Positions 9,677 to 18,922 of a stretch of 64,000 nucleotides of DNA are shown piece by piece. Both the position numbers and the translations under genes were made by a program. Source of the DNA: Holosporaceae bacterium. Its GTDB lineage: Bacteria; Pseudomonadota; Alphaproteobacteria; UBA3830. The notes below the pieces were generated by a model that ran no database searches, had not been told where the DNA came from, and was given only the letters and a program-made list of their open reading frames with translations. Numbering within the stretch: position 1 is the stretch's first letter; each line of letters opens with the position of its first letter. The stretch is from positions 1-64,000 of the forward strand of contig JAIRZM010000003.1 in NCBI GenBank assembly GCA_031267235.1, written 5' to 3'.

Positions 9677-11603
9677 TTTTTTCGCTAAGACTTTGAAATA
9701 CGACAGATATCAGTTCTCGGGTGGTCATTTTTTTTATTTCGTCCACGGTCCAGATTGATTCATAGCTGGAAACTTTTTGCGGCAAAAATTTTGTGATAAC
9801 TACGCCTTCAATGGCTGTTTTTTCAATTGATTCTGAAATGCTGGCAAAATCTTCCAGGTACATTTCTTCGGATTTAGGATTGTAAATTATTGGTACATCT
9901 CTGCCGCTTTGGAGGCATAAAATATTGCATATTTTTTTTATCACATCATCCAGGGATATCTTATTTTCCGGAGCAATCGTGTAGACGTAGGAAGAACCGC
10001 TGGAAGCCTTTATGCTTGATGAAATAGTTTTTAGCAAAGGAGTTAATATATCGCTGCGATAGTGGACATTTGCCACTTCTGTTTCCGGAAAATCAACGCT
10101 AACCTTTCCGGAGGACAATATGGAAGAGACTATCTTTCCGAAAATTCCCAGCCTATCCATTATTGCATCCGGCAGACGTATGACTCGAAACTTAGTGTAC
10201 AGTTTTCGACTCTGTGAATCTGCGAACTGAGCGGCGAGTTCTCCCAACCTCTGGGTTGCTCTGATCCAATTGCCGGCGATGGAAGCCCCGGAGCTGGACA
10301 TAATGAAAACGAAAGGTATTTGCGCAAATTGAGCAAATTGGATTAGCCGATGGGTATCTAACACATTCTTAATTACAGTTTCCTTAAGATGGTCTTCTCC
10401 GAAATGGAAAGACTTTATGGGAATATTATAGAAGAATATATCCGGTTTCGTTTCCTGCAAGTGCAGTAAATCTATGTCAAAAATTTTCATTTTACAATTT
10501 TTTCCCGAGCCATTATCCTGAATCTCTCGTTCAGCCTCCAGCATTAATTTTTCTGATTCGCAGAGCAGAGTTATATCCGCCGAATTCACTGAAGAGATCG
10601 CCTGAACCAGATCCAGAATGATTCTGCGTCCATCATAGCAAATCCAGATTCTCTTTTCTTTAAACGCCGAAGTTAGAGCGCTTTTGTCCTGTGGCAAAAT
10701 ATTTACGTCATCAAAATCATGCAGAGATACCGGAGAAATTCCCAGCGAAACCGAAGGCGTATTCCGTTTAATCACAGTATTTCGAAAGGCTTTGAAAAGT
10801 GGAATGCCATTGGCAGCGGATAGCTCCAGCAGTTTCCCAAAGTTTTCGGTTTTTTTCCCATTAGCAAAATACAAAAGCTTTTTGGGAGACGGATAAAAGG
10901 GTACGTAGTTTATCTTTTGCAGCCACTTCCCAATATCCTCCGTTGTCTTCATGGCGCTTAGTCTACGATTTTCTATTTTCTCATCCTCCAGAACGACTAA
11001 CTCCAAAATTTTATAATTCAGCGCAATTCGCAAAATCTCATCGGCATCTTTTGCGTTATCGCAGATGATGTACACAGGAGTTAGATTTGAAAACAGGTAA
11101 CACCCTCGCCAATACTCAAACATCAAAAATTCACAGACTACCAGCAGCAACAGAGAGACAACTGCGACTCCTGGAGAGCTGTTCATGAAGAAAACAGGCG
11201 CCAGGCAGGCGGTAACGCAAATGGTTACCTTCAGTGGAATTTCTTCGCGGATTCTATCCATAAACCACATAAAAATGGCTCCGTAGGCGCAGAGCAGCGA
11301 AAATACTTCTTTTAAATAAAGTCCAATTCTGAATTTTGGATAAATTAGCAGAGACGCAATTGTATAGGAACTCAGTAGCACAATGATATTTGGCCCATGA
11401 CAGGCGTATTCGTGGGGAATATTTTTTCCAAACGGCAAATCGCTTAACTTTGAAGGCAGCTTCTCTGTGTATTTTTGAAACAGCTGTAAAATTTTTCGCC
11501 AAAGCGCTGCTTCGATGAGTTTTTTAAATAAAAAATTAAACATTTTTTTGATATTCACATTGCATATCGAAAGTATATTATATTTCGTAAAAAGCATACA
11601 CAA
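9666..11603 (-). CDS. Polytopic membrane protein, degenerate CapD/FlaA1-like polysaccharide biosynthesis (nucleotide-sugar epimerase/dehydratase) family
   Basis: Hydrophobic N-terminal segments followed by a region resembling CapD/FlaA1: YNIPIKSFHFGEDHLKETVIKNVLDTHRLIQFAQFAQIPFVFIMSSSGA...RATQRLGELAAQF. Canonical Gly-rich and catalytic motifs not apparent. Confidence 0.6.
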   Translation of the reverse strand: MCMLFTKYNILSICNVNIKKMFNFLFKKLIEAALWRKILQLFQKYTEKLPSKLSDLPFGKNIPHEYACHGPNIIVLLSSYTIASLLIYPKFRIGLYLKEVFSLLCAYGAIFMWFMDRIREEIPLKVTICVTACLAPVFFMNSSPGVAVVSLLLLVVCEFLMFEYWRGCYLFSNLTPVYIICDNAKDADEILRIALNYKILELVVLEDEKIENRRLSAMKTTEDIGKWLQKINYVPFYPSPKKLLYFANGKKTENFGKLLELSAANGIPLFKAFRNTVIKRNTPSVSLGISPVSLHDFDDVNILPQDKSALTSAFKEKRIWICYDGRRIILDLVQAISSVNSADITLLCESEKLMLEAEREIQDNGSGKNCKMKIFDIDLLHLQETKPDIFFYNIPIKSFHFGEDHLKETVIKNVLDTHRLIQFAQFAQIPFVFIMSSSGASIAGNWIRATQRLGELAAQFADSQSRKLYTKFRVIRLPDAIMDRLGIFGKIVSSILSSGKVSVDFPETEVANVHYRSDILTPLLKTISSSIKASSGSSYVYTIAPENKISLDDVIKKICNILCLQSGRDVPIIYNPKSEEMYLEDFASISESIEKTAIEGVVITKFLPQKVSSYESIWTVDEIKKMTTRELISVVFQSLSEKIKK

Positions 11604-11617
11604 TATTTTTGATTTGA

Positions 11618-12586
11618 ATGGAAGTACAGATGCGCGTTTTCAGTAAAATTGGAGTTATAGGCGCCGGAAGCTATGGTTTGGCTATCGCTCAGTGTTTCAG
11701 TAAAAAAATCAACGAAGTCATTTTGATTGGCAATGGCGCAACTTCTCGGGATGCAGTAAATCAATTATATTCTAATGTTATCGCTCCCGGCAATGCTCTT
11801 GGCTCAAACGTAGTTTATGTAAACGAACTTTCCGATGCGCAGGAATGCGAACTGATTTTTATTGCGGTTCCTGCGGCTGCCGTACCTGATGTATGCAAAA
11901 AAATTCGCGAAGCCAATATCAAAGCGCCAGTTGTCTCCTGTTCTAAGGGGTTCGATTTGGTTAATGGGAGATTGCTGAGCGTCGCAATGGAAGAAATACT
12001 GTCCAACGAGATCATTATTTTTTCGGGTCCATCATTTGCCAGTGAAGTGGCGCGAGGACTTCCGGCCGGAGTAAACATTGCCGGCAAAAATCGAGAGCTT
12101 GCTCAGAAAATTTCCCGTGCGCTTTCGTCAGATTTTTTTAGAATCGAGCCATTGGACGATTATGTCAGCCTTCAGGTCGCTGGAGCAATGAAAAATGCGT
12201 TAGCTGTCGGCTGCGGCATTGTATCTGGATTGAAATATGGAGAAAGTGGAATCGCCCTTCTTATGGTCGACGGCCTAAAGGAAATGATGACATTGTCGGC
12301 GGCTTGGGGTGGACTTCGAGAGTCATTTTTTGAACTTTGCGGAGTTGGCGACATGGTTCTGACCTGCACCAGCCAACAGTCGCGCAATGTTATTTTCGGA
12401 GAATACATAGCGGCAGGCGGATATATTGATCATTGGAAGGGAAAACTGGCAGAAGGCGCTTTCACAATCGGAGCAATTTCTCTGTTGGAAAAAAACAGCG
12501 GCATAAAATTGCCGCTATTTTCCGAGCTTCGTGAAGTTGTATATGCACACAAGAGTTTTTGCTATTTTTCCAGTGTACGGCAATGA
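11618..12586 (+). CDS. gpsA: Glycerol-3-phosphate dehydrogenase [NAD(P)+]
   Basis: GAGSYGLAIA, VSCSKGFDL, GPSFASEVARGLPAGV, KNALAVGCGIVSGLKYGESG, GVGDMVLTCTSQQSRN. Confidence 0.95.
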   Translation: MEVQMRVFSKIGVIGAGSYGLAIAQCFSKKINEVILIGNGATSRDAVNQLYSNVIAPGNALGSNVVYVNELSDAQECELIFIAVPAAAVPDVCKKIREANIKAPVVSCSKGFDLVNGRLLSVAMEEILSNEIIIFSGPSFASEVARGLPAGVNIAGKNRELAQKISRALSSDFFRIEPLDDYVSLQVAGAMKNALAVGCGIVSGLKYGESGIALLMVDGLKEMMTLSAAWGGLRESFFELCGVGDMVLTCTSQQSRNVIFGEYIAAGGYIDHWKGKLAEGAFTIGAISLLEKNSGIKLPLFSELREVVYAHKSFCYFSSVRQ

Positions 12587-12786
12587 AATACATCTCCGGC
12601 GCCAAATTATTTGCTAGATGCCTCAGCGGCATTGTCCAGAAGAAAGTTAGATAGCAATCCTGAGATTGCCGCAAGCGTTTTTCTTGCAAAAAATAACGAA
12701 ACCATATAGACTCAGGCGCGGACGCTTAGGGAGAACTTGCGTGGCTATGGAATGTATCAGACAAACGATGCGCAAATCGCTCCAGG

Positions 12787-12861
12787 GGGCGCATAGCTCA
12801 GCGGTAGAGCGCTACGTTGACATCGTAGTGGCCGTAGGTTCGATTCCTGCTGCGCCCACCA
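12787..12861 (+). tRNA. tRNA-Val (anticodon GAC)
   Basis: Cloverleaf GGGCGCATAGCTCAGCGGTAGAGCGCTACGTTGACATCGTAGTGGCCGTAGGTTCGATTCCTGCTGCGCCCACCA; anticodon loop TTGACAT; CCA encoded. Confidence 0.93.
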
Positions 12862-12893
12862 TTTATCGTTGATGTTACCAGCATCGGGAGAAA

Positions 12894-13382
12894 TTGATTT
12901 TGGCTGGACAAGTAGAAATAGACACCGAAGCAATCAAAGTTCTTGCTAATCTTCTAAATGAAACGGACTTAACTGAAATAGAGTATCAGGTGGATTCGCT
13001 GAGAATAAAGGTCATGAGAGCTTCGCCTACGACCGTTATCCAGGCGCCTGTTTCTGCGCAGCAATCTTTAGCGGCGAATCAAAATAATAACAGTGCTCCG
13101 GTGAGCCAGGCGCAGGAGGAAAAAACTACGGAAAGCCTGGAGGATCATCCGGGAGTAATTGAAGCCCAAATGGTGGGAACTGTATATCTATCTCCTGGTC
13201 CTGGAACCGATCCATTTATTTCCGTTGGAGATACTGTGTCGCAGGGACAAACTCTATTCATAATTGAAGCAATGAAAGTTATGAATATGATTAAAGCTCC
13301 TCGTTCCGGCGTAGTAAAACATATTTTTGTGAAAGACTCTCGGCCCGTTGAATATGGCGATCCGGTTGTTATTATCGAATAA
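12894..13382 (+). CDS. accB: Acetyl-CoA carboxylase biotin carboxyl carrier protein
   Basis: C-terminal biotinyl domain with EAMKVMNMI; followed by accC. Confidence 0.95.
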   Translation: MILAGQVEIDTEAIKVLANLLNETDLTEIEYQVDSLRIKVMRASPTTVIQAPVSAQQSLAANQNNNSAPVSQAQEEKTTESLEDHPGVIEAQMVGTVYLSPGPGTDPFISVGDTVSQGQTLFIIEAMKVMNMIKAPRSGVVKHIFVKDSRPVEYGDPVVIIE

Positions 13383-13391
13383 AATGTTTAC

Positions 13392-14738
13392 ATGATAAAA
13401 AAAATATTGATAGCAAATCGAGGAGAAATAGCCGTCCGAATTCTAAGGGCTTGCAAGGATTTAGGCATACAGACTGTGGCTATTCATTCCACTGCAGACG
13501 CTGAGGCCATGCACGTCCGTCTTGCGGATGAAAGCGTATGCGTTGGCCCGCCGCAGCCTCGTGAAAGTTATCTAAATATTCCGGCGATCATTTCTGCTGC
13601 CTGCATCAGCGGAGCTGACGCCGTTCATCCTGGTTTTGGATTTTTAAGTGAGAATTCCACCTTTGCCTACATGGTGGAGGAACATGGGTTAACATTTATC
13701 GGTCCTAAGCCCGAACACATAGCCATGATGGGCGACAAAATTATGGCCAAAAAAACGGCCACGCGTCTAGGATTGCCGATAGTTCCAGGATCTGAGGGAT
13801 CTTTAAGCAACGTCGACAAAGCAATGAAGCTAGCGGATGAGATCGGCTATCCGGTTCTCATAAAAGCAGCCGGTGGCGGAGGTGGTCGCGGCATGAAAGC
13901 GGCCATGATGAAGAGTGATTTTTCGGAAGCCTATGAGACCGCCAAAAGAGAAGCGAGCATTACTTTTGGAAACGATAATGTCTATCTGGAGAAATATCTT
14001 ATTAGCCCAAGGCACATAGAATTTCAGATCATAGCCGACAAATTTGGTAACGCTATTCATCTGGGAGAGCGTGATTGCTCTCTGCAGAGGAGAAATCAGA
14101 AAATTTGGGAAGAGACTCCCAGCTCAGTGCTGTCTCAAGAATTTAGGGAAAACTTTGGGTATAAGGTTGCTCAGGCCATGGGAGAGCTTCGGTATTTAGG
14201 AGTTGGGACGCTGGAATTTCTCTACGAAAATGGCGAATTATATTTTATAGAGATGAACACGCGCATACAGGTGGAGCATCCCATCAGCGAAATGATTACG
14301 GGGGTGGACATTGTGCGGGAGCAGATTTCAGTTGCCGCAGGCAATGAGCTCTCTCTGTCCCAATACGATGTGAAATTTCGCGGACACGCCATCGAATGCA
14401 GAATTAATGCCGAGAATTCCGAAACTTTTCTCCCATCTTCCGGTGTTGTGAAGAATTATCATTGCCCAGGCGGGCCGGGCATAAGAGTGGATAGCGCGCT
14501 CTACGACGGCTGCAGAGTTCCGCCCTACTACGATAGTCTAATTGCAAAACTAATTGTCCACGCCAACGATCGGGAACAATGCCTGGCCCGTATGCGAAGA
14601 GCTCTTCGGGAATATGTTATTGAAGGAATCGATACGCTAATTCCTCTCCATCTGAAATTGTCGCAAAATCCGGACATAATCGCCGGCAATTATGATATTC
14701 ACTTTCTGGAGAGAATATTTGAAGAAAAAAGCAACTGA
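13392..14738 (+). CDS. accC: Acetyl-CoA carboxylase biotin carboxylase subunit
   Basis: KILIANRGEIAVRILRAC, GGGGRGMK, ECRINAE; full length. Confidence 0.97.
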   Translation: MIKKILIANRGEIAVRILRACKDLGIQTVAIHSTADAEAMHVRLADESVCVGPPQPRESYLNIPAIISAACISGADAVHPGFGFLSENSTFAYMVEEHGLTFIGPKPEHIAMMGDKIMAKKTATRLGLPIVPGSEGSLSNVDKAMKLADEIGYPVLIKAAGGGGGRGMKAAMMKSDFSEAYETAKREASITFGNDNVYLEKYLISPRHIEFQIIADKFGNAIHLGERDCSLQRRNQKIWEETPSSVLSQEFRENFGYKVAQAMGELRYLGVGTLEFLYENGELYFIEMNTRIQVEHPISEMITGVDIVREQISVAAGNELSLSQYDVKFRGHAIECRINAENSETFLPSSGVVKNYHCPGGPGIRVDSALYDGCRVPPYYDSLIAKLIVHANDREQCLARMRRALREYVIEGIDTLIPLHLKLSQNPDIIAGNYDIHFLERIFEEKSN

Positions 14739-15621
14739 GAAGTTGCAACAGCGAGCTGTTGACGATAAGTCTCTACCAGTGGACTCTCAGGAGAAGAAAG
14801 GCTACATTTTCGTCGTAGGCGGCGTATTTCTTTACGCTTTTTCGGATGCAATAATGAAATATTTCATTCCCCAATACGGAGTACACCAGATAGCGTTTAT
14901 GCGAACGATTTTCCGCTTTATTCCATTTTTAATTTATGCAGCTTATTTGGGCACAAATCCACTGAAAACTAAGCGAGTATACGAAAATATCAGCCGAGCA
15001 ATATTGGCGTCTTTGGCCACCTACTGCTTCCTATCTGCCTATAAATTTTCCTCCATGACAGACGCTATAGTGGTTGCCTATACCAGCGGTATTTTTGTCA
15101 TTCCTCTCGGAGCGCTAATACTAAACGAAAGAGTCAATTTCCCAAATGTTATCGCTGTTTTATTAGGATTTGCTGGAATAATTCTGGCTTTCAGACCAGG
15201 ACTTGGCGTTTTTCAGCTGGGGGTTATGTTCGCCGTAATCTCTGCCATTGCATCTGCGCTAAATGTCGTGATCATGAAAAGGTTATCATCCACAGAAAAA
15301 GAAACAACCATAATTTTTTACCATCATATTATTCTGATAGCAGCTTCAATCCTTATGGGATTTGAATCTTTCGCGCTGCCTTCCCTTCGACATTTGCTAT
15401 TTTTTATTGCGGCAGGCGCTCTGGGAGCGTTTGCTCAATTTTTCACGGTGCGCGCGTACAAATCAGCGACATGCTCCGGATTAGCGCCGGCGGCCTATGT
15501 TATATTGATTCCCACGACTGTCATTGATTATTTTTTCTATGATAAAAGTCCTGACGCCTACATTGTTTCCGGACTCGTTTTAATAATACTCGGGAGCTCA
15601 GTAGCCATGAGAAAGCGATAG
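14719..15621 (+). CDS. EamA/DMT-family transporter (copy 1)
   Basis: Multi-TM protein with two EamA-like halves. Putative TTG start at 14719 with GGAGAG upstream, overlapping the accC end. Paralogous to 62749..63627. Confidence 0.85.
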   Translation: MKKKATEKLQQRAVDDKSLPVDSQEKKGYIFVVGGVFLYAFSDAIMKYFIPQYGVHQIAFMRTIFRFIPFLIYAAYLGTNPLKTKRVYENISRAILASLATYCFLSAYKFSSMTDAIVVAYTSGIFVIPLGALILNERVNFPNVIAVLLGFAGIILAFRPGLGVFQLGVMFAVISAIASALNVVIMKRLSSTEKETTIIFYHHIILIAASILMGFESFALPSLRHLLFFIAAGALGAFAQFFTVRAYKSATCSGLAPAAYVILIPTTVIDYFFYDKSPDAYIVSGLVLIILGSSVAMRKR

Positions 15622-15651
15622 AACTATTCCTCAGAGGTGCGGGTTATTCCT

Positions 15652-16221
15652 CTACTGCATTAATTCTAATTCGCTAAAAAAGAACGAGATCTCTATATTG
15701 GCGTTTTCGACGCTGTCTGATCCATGTACCGCATTGTGGCGAATGTCTTTGCCAAAATCTTTACGAACTGTTCCAATTTTTGCCTCATTCGGATTTGTGG
15801 AACCCATTATTTCACGATTTTTAGACACGGCGTTTTTTCCGCACATCACTTGCACCATAACCGGTCCCGACGACATATATTCGCAAAGCCCATCATAGAA
15901 CACCTTTCCTCGATGAACCTCATAGAATTTTTCGACTTGGCTTTTTGTGAGATGCAGCTTTTTTTGGGCGATTATCTGAAGCCCTCCCTGCGTGAATCTC
16001 GCGTTTATGCTGTCAACAAGATTCTCTTCTACGGCGTCTGGTTTAATTATCGAAAGCGTCCGCTGCAGCGACTGGTTCTCAACGCTACTTTTATCTGTTT
16101 TCGCTACGTTTGTTCCTGGTATACTATTACCCTCCTTGTGCGTGCTGACCGGGGCGCCAGATAAGGATGTTTCAACAAAAAAGAGAGACATGAGAGCAAC
16201 AACTACACTGTGAAATTTCAT
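15652..16221 (-). CDS. ndk: Nucleoside diphosphate kinase with N-terminal signal peptide
   Basis: RTLSIIKPDAV, GPVMVQVMCG, NAVHGSDSVENA (catalytic His) are NDK motifs. N-terminus MKFHSVVVALMSLFFVETSLSGA resembles a Sec signal peptide; GGAG upstream of ATG. Confidence 0.9.
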   Translation of the reverse strand: MKFHSVVVALMSLFFVETSLSGAPVSTHKEGNSIPGTNVAKTDKSSVENQSLQRTLSIIKPDAVEENLVDSINARFTQGGLQIIAQKKLHLTKSQVEKFYEVHRGKVFYDGLCEYMSSGPVMVQVMCGKNAVSKNREIMGSTNPNEAKIGTVRKDFGKDIRHNAVHGSDSVENANIEISFFFSELELMQ

Positions 16222-16413
16222 AAACATCTCCATTCCTGTGCCCAATGGATACCACAAAAACAAAATGAGATCAAACACAAAATTGTAATTCTATTGGGAC
16301 TAAGCGATAGAAGTCTGTGTTATGATGCCAAATCTCACTATTTTTGAGAATATAAACAAATCTTTAACCATTGTGAATTTATTCTTTAATTCTGCGGAAT
16401 GGAGTGAATTTCC

Positions 16414-17166
16414 TTGGTTATGTCAATGCAGAACAATTGCAGCAATGGTATTGGTAGAAATATCTCCAATCTTGTGGAACTATTCGGAGAATTTTGCATA
16501 ACTATTTTTACTAATCAAAATTCTGTCAGACAAAAAAAAATCGACGTCGACTACGCCGCCATGCACAAATCCATAAGTTCTCTCATAAAATTTACACTAG
16601 AAAACGAAGAGCTATCATTCGGCGAAGATTTAAAAGACGTTGTCTACGTAATAGCGGCTCTGGCTGATGAAATTTTTTTAAATATGGATTGGGAAGGAAA
16701 GCAATATTGGGAAGAAAATATGCTGGAATACCGCTACTTCGGAACCCAAATCGCCGGCGATGAAATTTTCAAAAAAATTAATAGATTACTTCTGGAAAAC
16801 GAAGCGTTATCTAGGGAAAAAGCGGAAATTTATCTAGAGGCTTTGGCTCTCGGTTTTATGGGAAAATATCGAGGCTTGGCGGATGAGCAAAGCGAATTCA
16901 ACGCTCATAGGAACCGCCTTTTTGAATTCCTGCAAAAAAGCGATAAGTCTATGTTTCTAATAGGTCATCGATTGTTTCAAAAAGAATATACCCATACCAT
17001 TCCAACAATTCATCGCAAACTATTGCCTGATGCTTCCATTATAAATTACATCAGTGCATTTTTTATCTTCATGTTTCTGGTCATCAGTTCGGTCGTTTGG
17101 ATATTTGAAACTAAAGATATTCGACGGTTGCTAACGGAAATTTCCACCATTGCGCTGCGAGAATAA
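16414..17166 (+). CDS. tssL: DotU/TssL (ImpK/IcmH)-family type VI secretion protein
   Basis: VIAALADEIFLNMDWEGKQYWEENMLEYRYFGTQIAGDEIF and LALGFMGKYRG motifs, C-terminal TM helix; typical DotU/TssL layout. Confidence 0.85.
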   Translation: MVMSMQNNCSNGIGRNISNLVELFGEFCITIFTNQNSVRQKKIDVDYAAMHKSISSLIKFTLENEELSFGEDLKDVVYVIAALADEIFLNMDWEGKQYWEENMLEYRYFGTQIAGDEIFKKINRLLLENEALSREKAEIYLEALALGFMGKYRGLADEQSEFNAHRNRLFEFLQKSDKSMFLIGHRLFQKEYTHTIPTIHRKLLPDASIINYISAFFIFMFLVISSVVWIFETKDIRRLLTEISTIALRE

Positions 17167-17190
17167 GAAAAGAGAAGAATTTTTTCAAAA

Positions 17191-17216
17191 AAAGAGCTGC
17201 GTTGCCGCAGCTCTTT
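17191..17216 (-). terminator. Rho-independent terminator of the outer-membrane protein gene
   Basis: Perfect 11-bp stem AAAGAGCTGCG-TTGC-CGCAGCTCTTT, followed on the minus strand by TTTTTTTGAAAAAA. Confidence 0.8.
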
Positions 17217-17234
17217 AACGAAACGCAGATTACT

Positions 17235-17906
17235 TTAGTACTTAATATTATAAGCAACCAAGGCACGGATATTAAATCCCCCTTCGTTCTTTATCTTGCA
17301 ATCTGTATCATTCACTTTAGAGGTTTTGTTGGCGTTAAACACATACTCTCCCTCTAGACGAGCAGAAAACTTCTTGCAGAAAGCTTTCTCTACACCCAAG
17401 GCTAGCGCCGGTGAAACTTTAGAGCAGCTCAGCTCAGTTCCAGAAAATTTTCCTGAAGCCTTGCTGTGTACACCGGCAACTTTCAAGTAAACCAGCCAGC
17501 TATTCTTAACGATCCCTCCGATTCTTAGGCCAAACTGGGGCGCAACGCCGTTGTGTCGCGTGCCATCCCCGGTGTTGCTGTAGTCACCATGAGTTTTGTT
17601 CTTTGTAAAGTCAAGCATAAGCTCAGGACCAACATAAAACTTTTTCTTAAAGGTCTTTCCTGCGCCAACAAACACAGTTCCGATGAAACGATTGCTCTTT
17701 CCGTCGCCATGTGCAGGGGCTGGCTCAGCCTTAACTTTCAGGAAGCTACCACCGATACCAAGTCCTAGGTATACGCTGTCAAACGCACACTCGCAGGAAG
17801 CCGCACCATCATAGGCAGCATCATCTGTCGCGATCACCGCTTCATCTCCAGCGAAAGCTGCTGCATATGACAAAAGTGCCGTTGCAGCGAACACTATCTT
17901 CTTCAT
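17235..17906 (-). CDS. Outer-membrane beta-barrel protein (porin/surface antigen-like)
   Basis: Signal peptide MKKIVFAATALLSYAAAFA; SVYLGLGIGGSF, alternating beta-strand patterns, C-terminal ALVAYNIKY. Confidence 0.75.
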   Translation of the reverse strand: MKKIVFAATALLSYAAAFAGDEAVIATDDAAYDGAASCECAFDSVYLGLGIGGSFLKVKAEPAPAHGDGKSNRFIGTVFVGAGKTFKKKFYVGPELMLDFTKNKTHGDYSNTGDGTRHNGVAPQFGLRIGGIVKNSWLVYLKVAGVHSKASGKFSGTELSCSKVSPALALGVEKAFCKKFSARLEGEYVFNANKTSKVNDTDCKIKNEGGFNIRALVAYNIKY

Positions 17907-18140
17907 TATGTTATCTCCATAGTTAAACACGTCACCATCATACGTCTAAATTTTCTAATTGCAACATTTTTGGCAACTATGTGCACAACATGTTGCCAAA
18001 AAACAACATGCCCATTTGAGAATTTAACGAATTTTTGTGAAATTTCACATAAAATATAACCTCATTCTTACTAGGTATATTACACTAGAATTGCGCATCT
18101 TAAAATTAATAAACCACGAAAATCGCGCTACTGCAGATTT

Positions 18141-18632
18141 TCAAAATTCAGTAACACCGTACACATAGAATGGTTCAAGCCCAGATTCGATGCGTTTTCT
18201 ATTGGCGAGGACCATTATGTAATTTATGGAATACACCTTGTTCCTCACAACATAGCTATCTCCGGCTCCGCGTTTTACTTCAATGCCAATGGAAGCCAGC
18301 CAATTAAGAACGTCGTCTTCGGTGGACCACTTTTTGGGAGAGACAACTTTATGATGTGGGCGTGGCATTTTCCTTAGGCGAGATGCGGGTTCCGGCGAAA
18401 ACGCATCGTTTTTACTATGAATTCCGGCATAGCAAAAGAATTTAACAAATTTCAATCTATGCAATCTAACTTCCTTGTTCTTTAATGGATGATAGACTTT
18501 TGTATAATTGTAAGCTTTACGTGTCGATAATTTAATTTTGTTCTGGTGGCTTTTTTTGTCATTGTGTGTTTCGCACAACTTTTCTTCGGAAAGATTTTTT
18601 AATGCATTATTTTTTAACGGAACCATGCTCAA
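18141..18632 (-). CDS. Hypothetical basic protein
   Basis: 163-aa ORF in a region with no competing gene; no family recognised. Confidence 0.5.
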   Translation of the reverse strand: MSMVPLKNNALKNLSEEKLCETHNDKKSHQNKIKLSTRKAYNYTKVYHPLKNKEVRLHRLKFVKFFCYAGIHSKNDAFSPEPASRLRKMPRPHHKVVSPKKWSTEDDVLNWLASIGIEVKRGAGDSYVVRNKVYSINYIMVLANRKRIESGLEPFYVYGVTEF

Positions 18633-18922
18633 GTTGCTCTTTGCCTATTTATAGCATAATATTGCCAAAAAGCACAAAAACAACCGAAAACATAAGCCTT
18701 TCAATGCGCAATGCACGTACAGTATGGTAATAAAAAAAAATTTTTGCAACAAATATTGTGCATTTTACTGATTTTGCAAAATAATTCGTGTTTTCAGGAA
18801 AATAGTTACATAAAATTTTATGATATTTGGAATAATCGTCTTAATTTTAAAAATAAAGTGTGGACTTTATTTTTGTCTTTTGGTACACAGATATACGTAG
18901 TCTTATTGCAAAGGGGATTGAT

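Noticed and set aside
12587-12786. Truncated gpsA continuation or small gene before tRNA-Val
   Set aside because: No frame gives a convincing GpsA C-terminus or independent protein; treated as intergenic.
14692-15621. AccC-transporter fusion or long overlap
   Set aside because: A plausible TTG start at 14719 with a Shine-Dalgarno leaves only a short overlap with the accC end; two separate genes.
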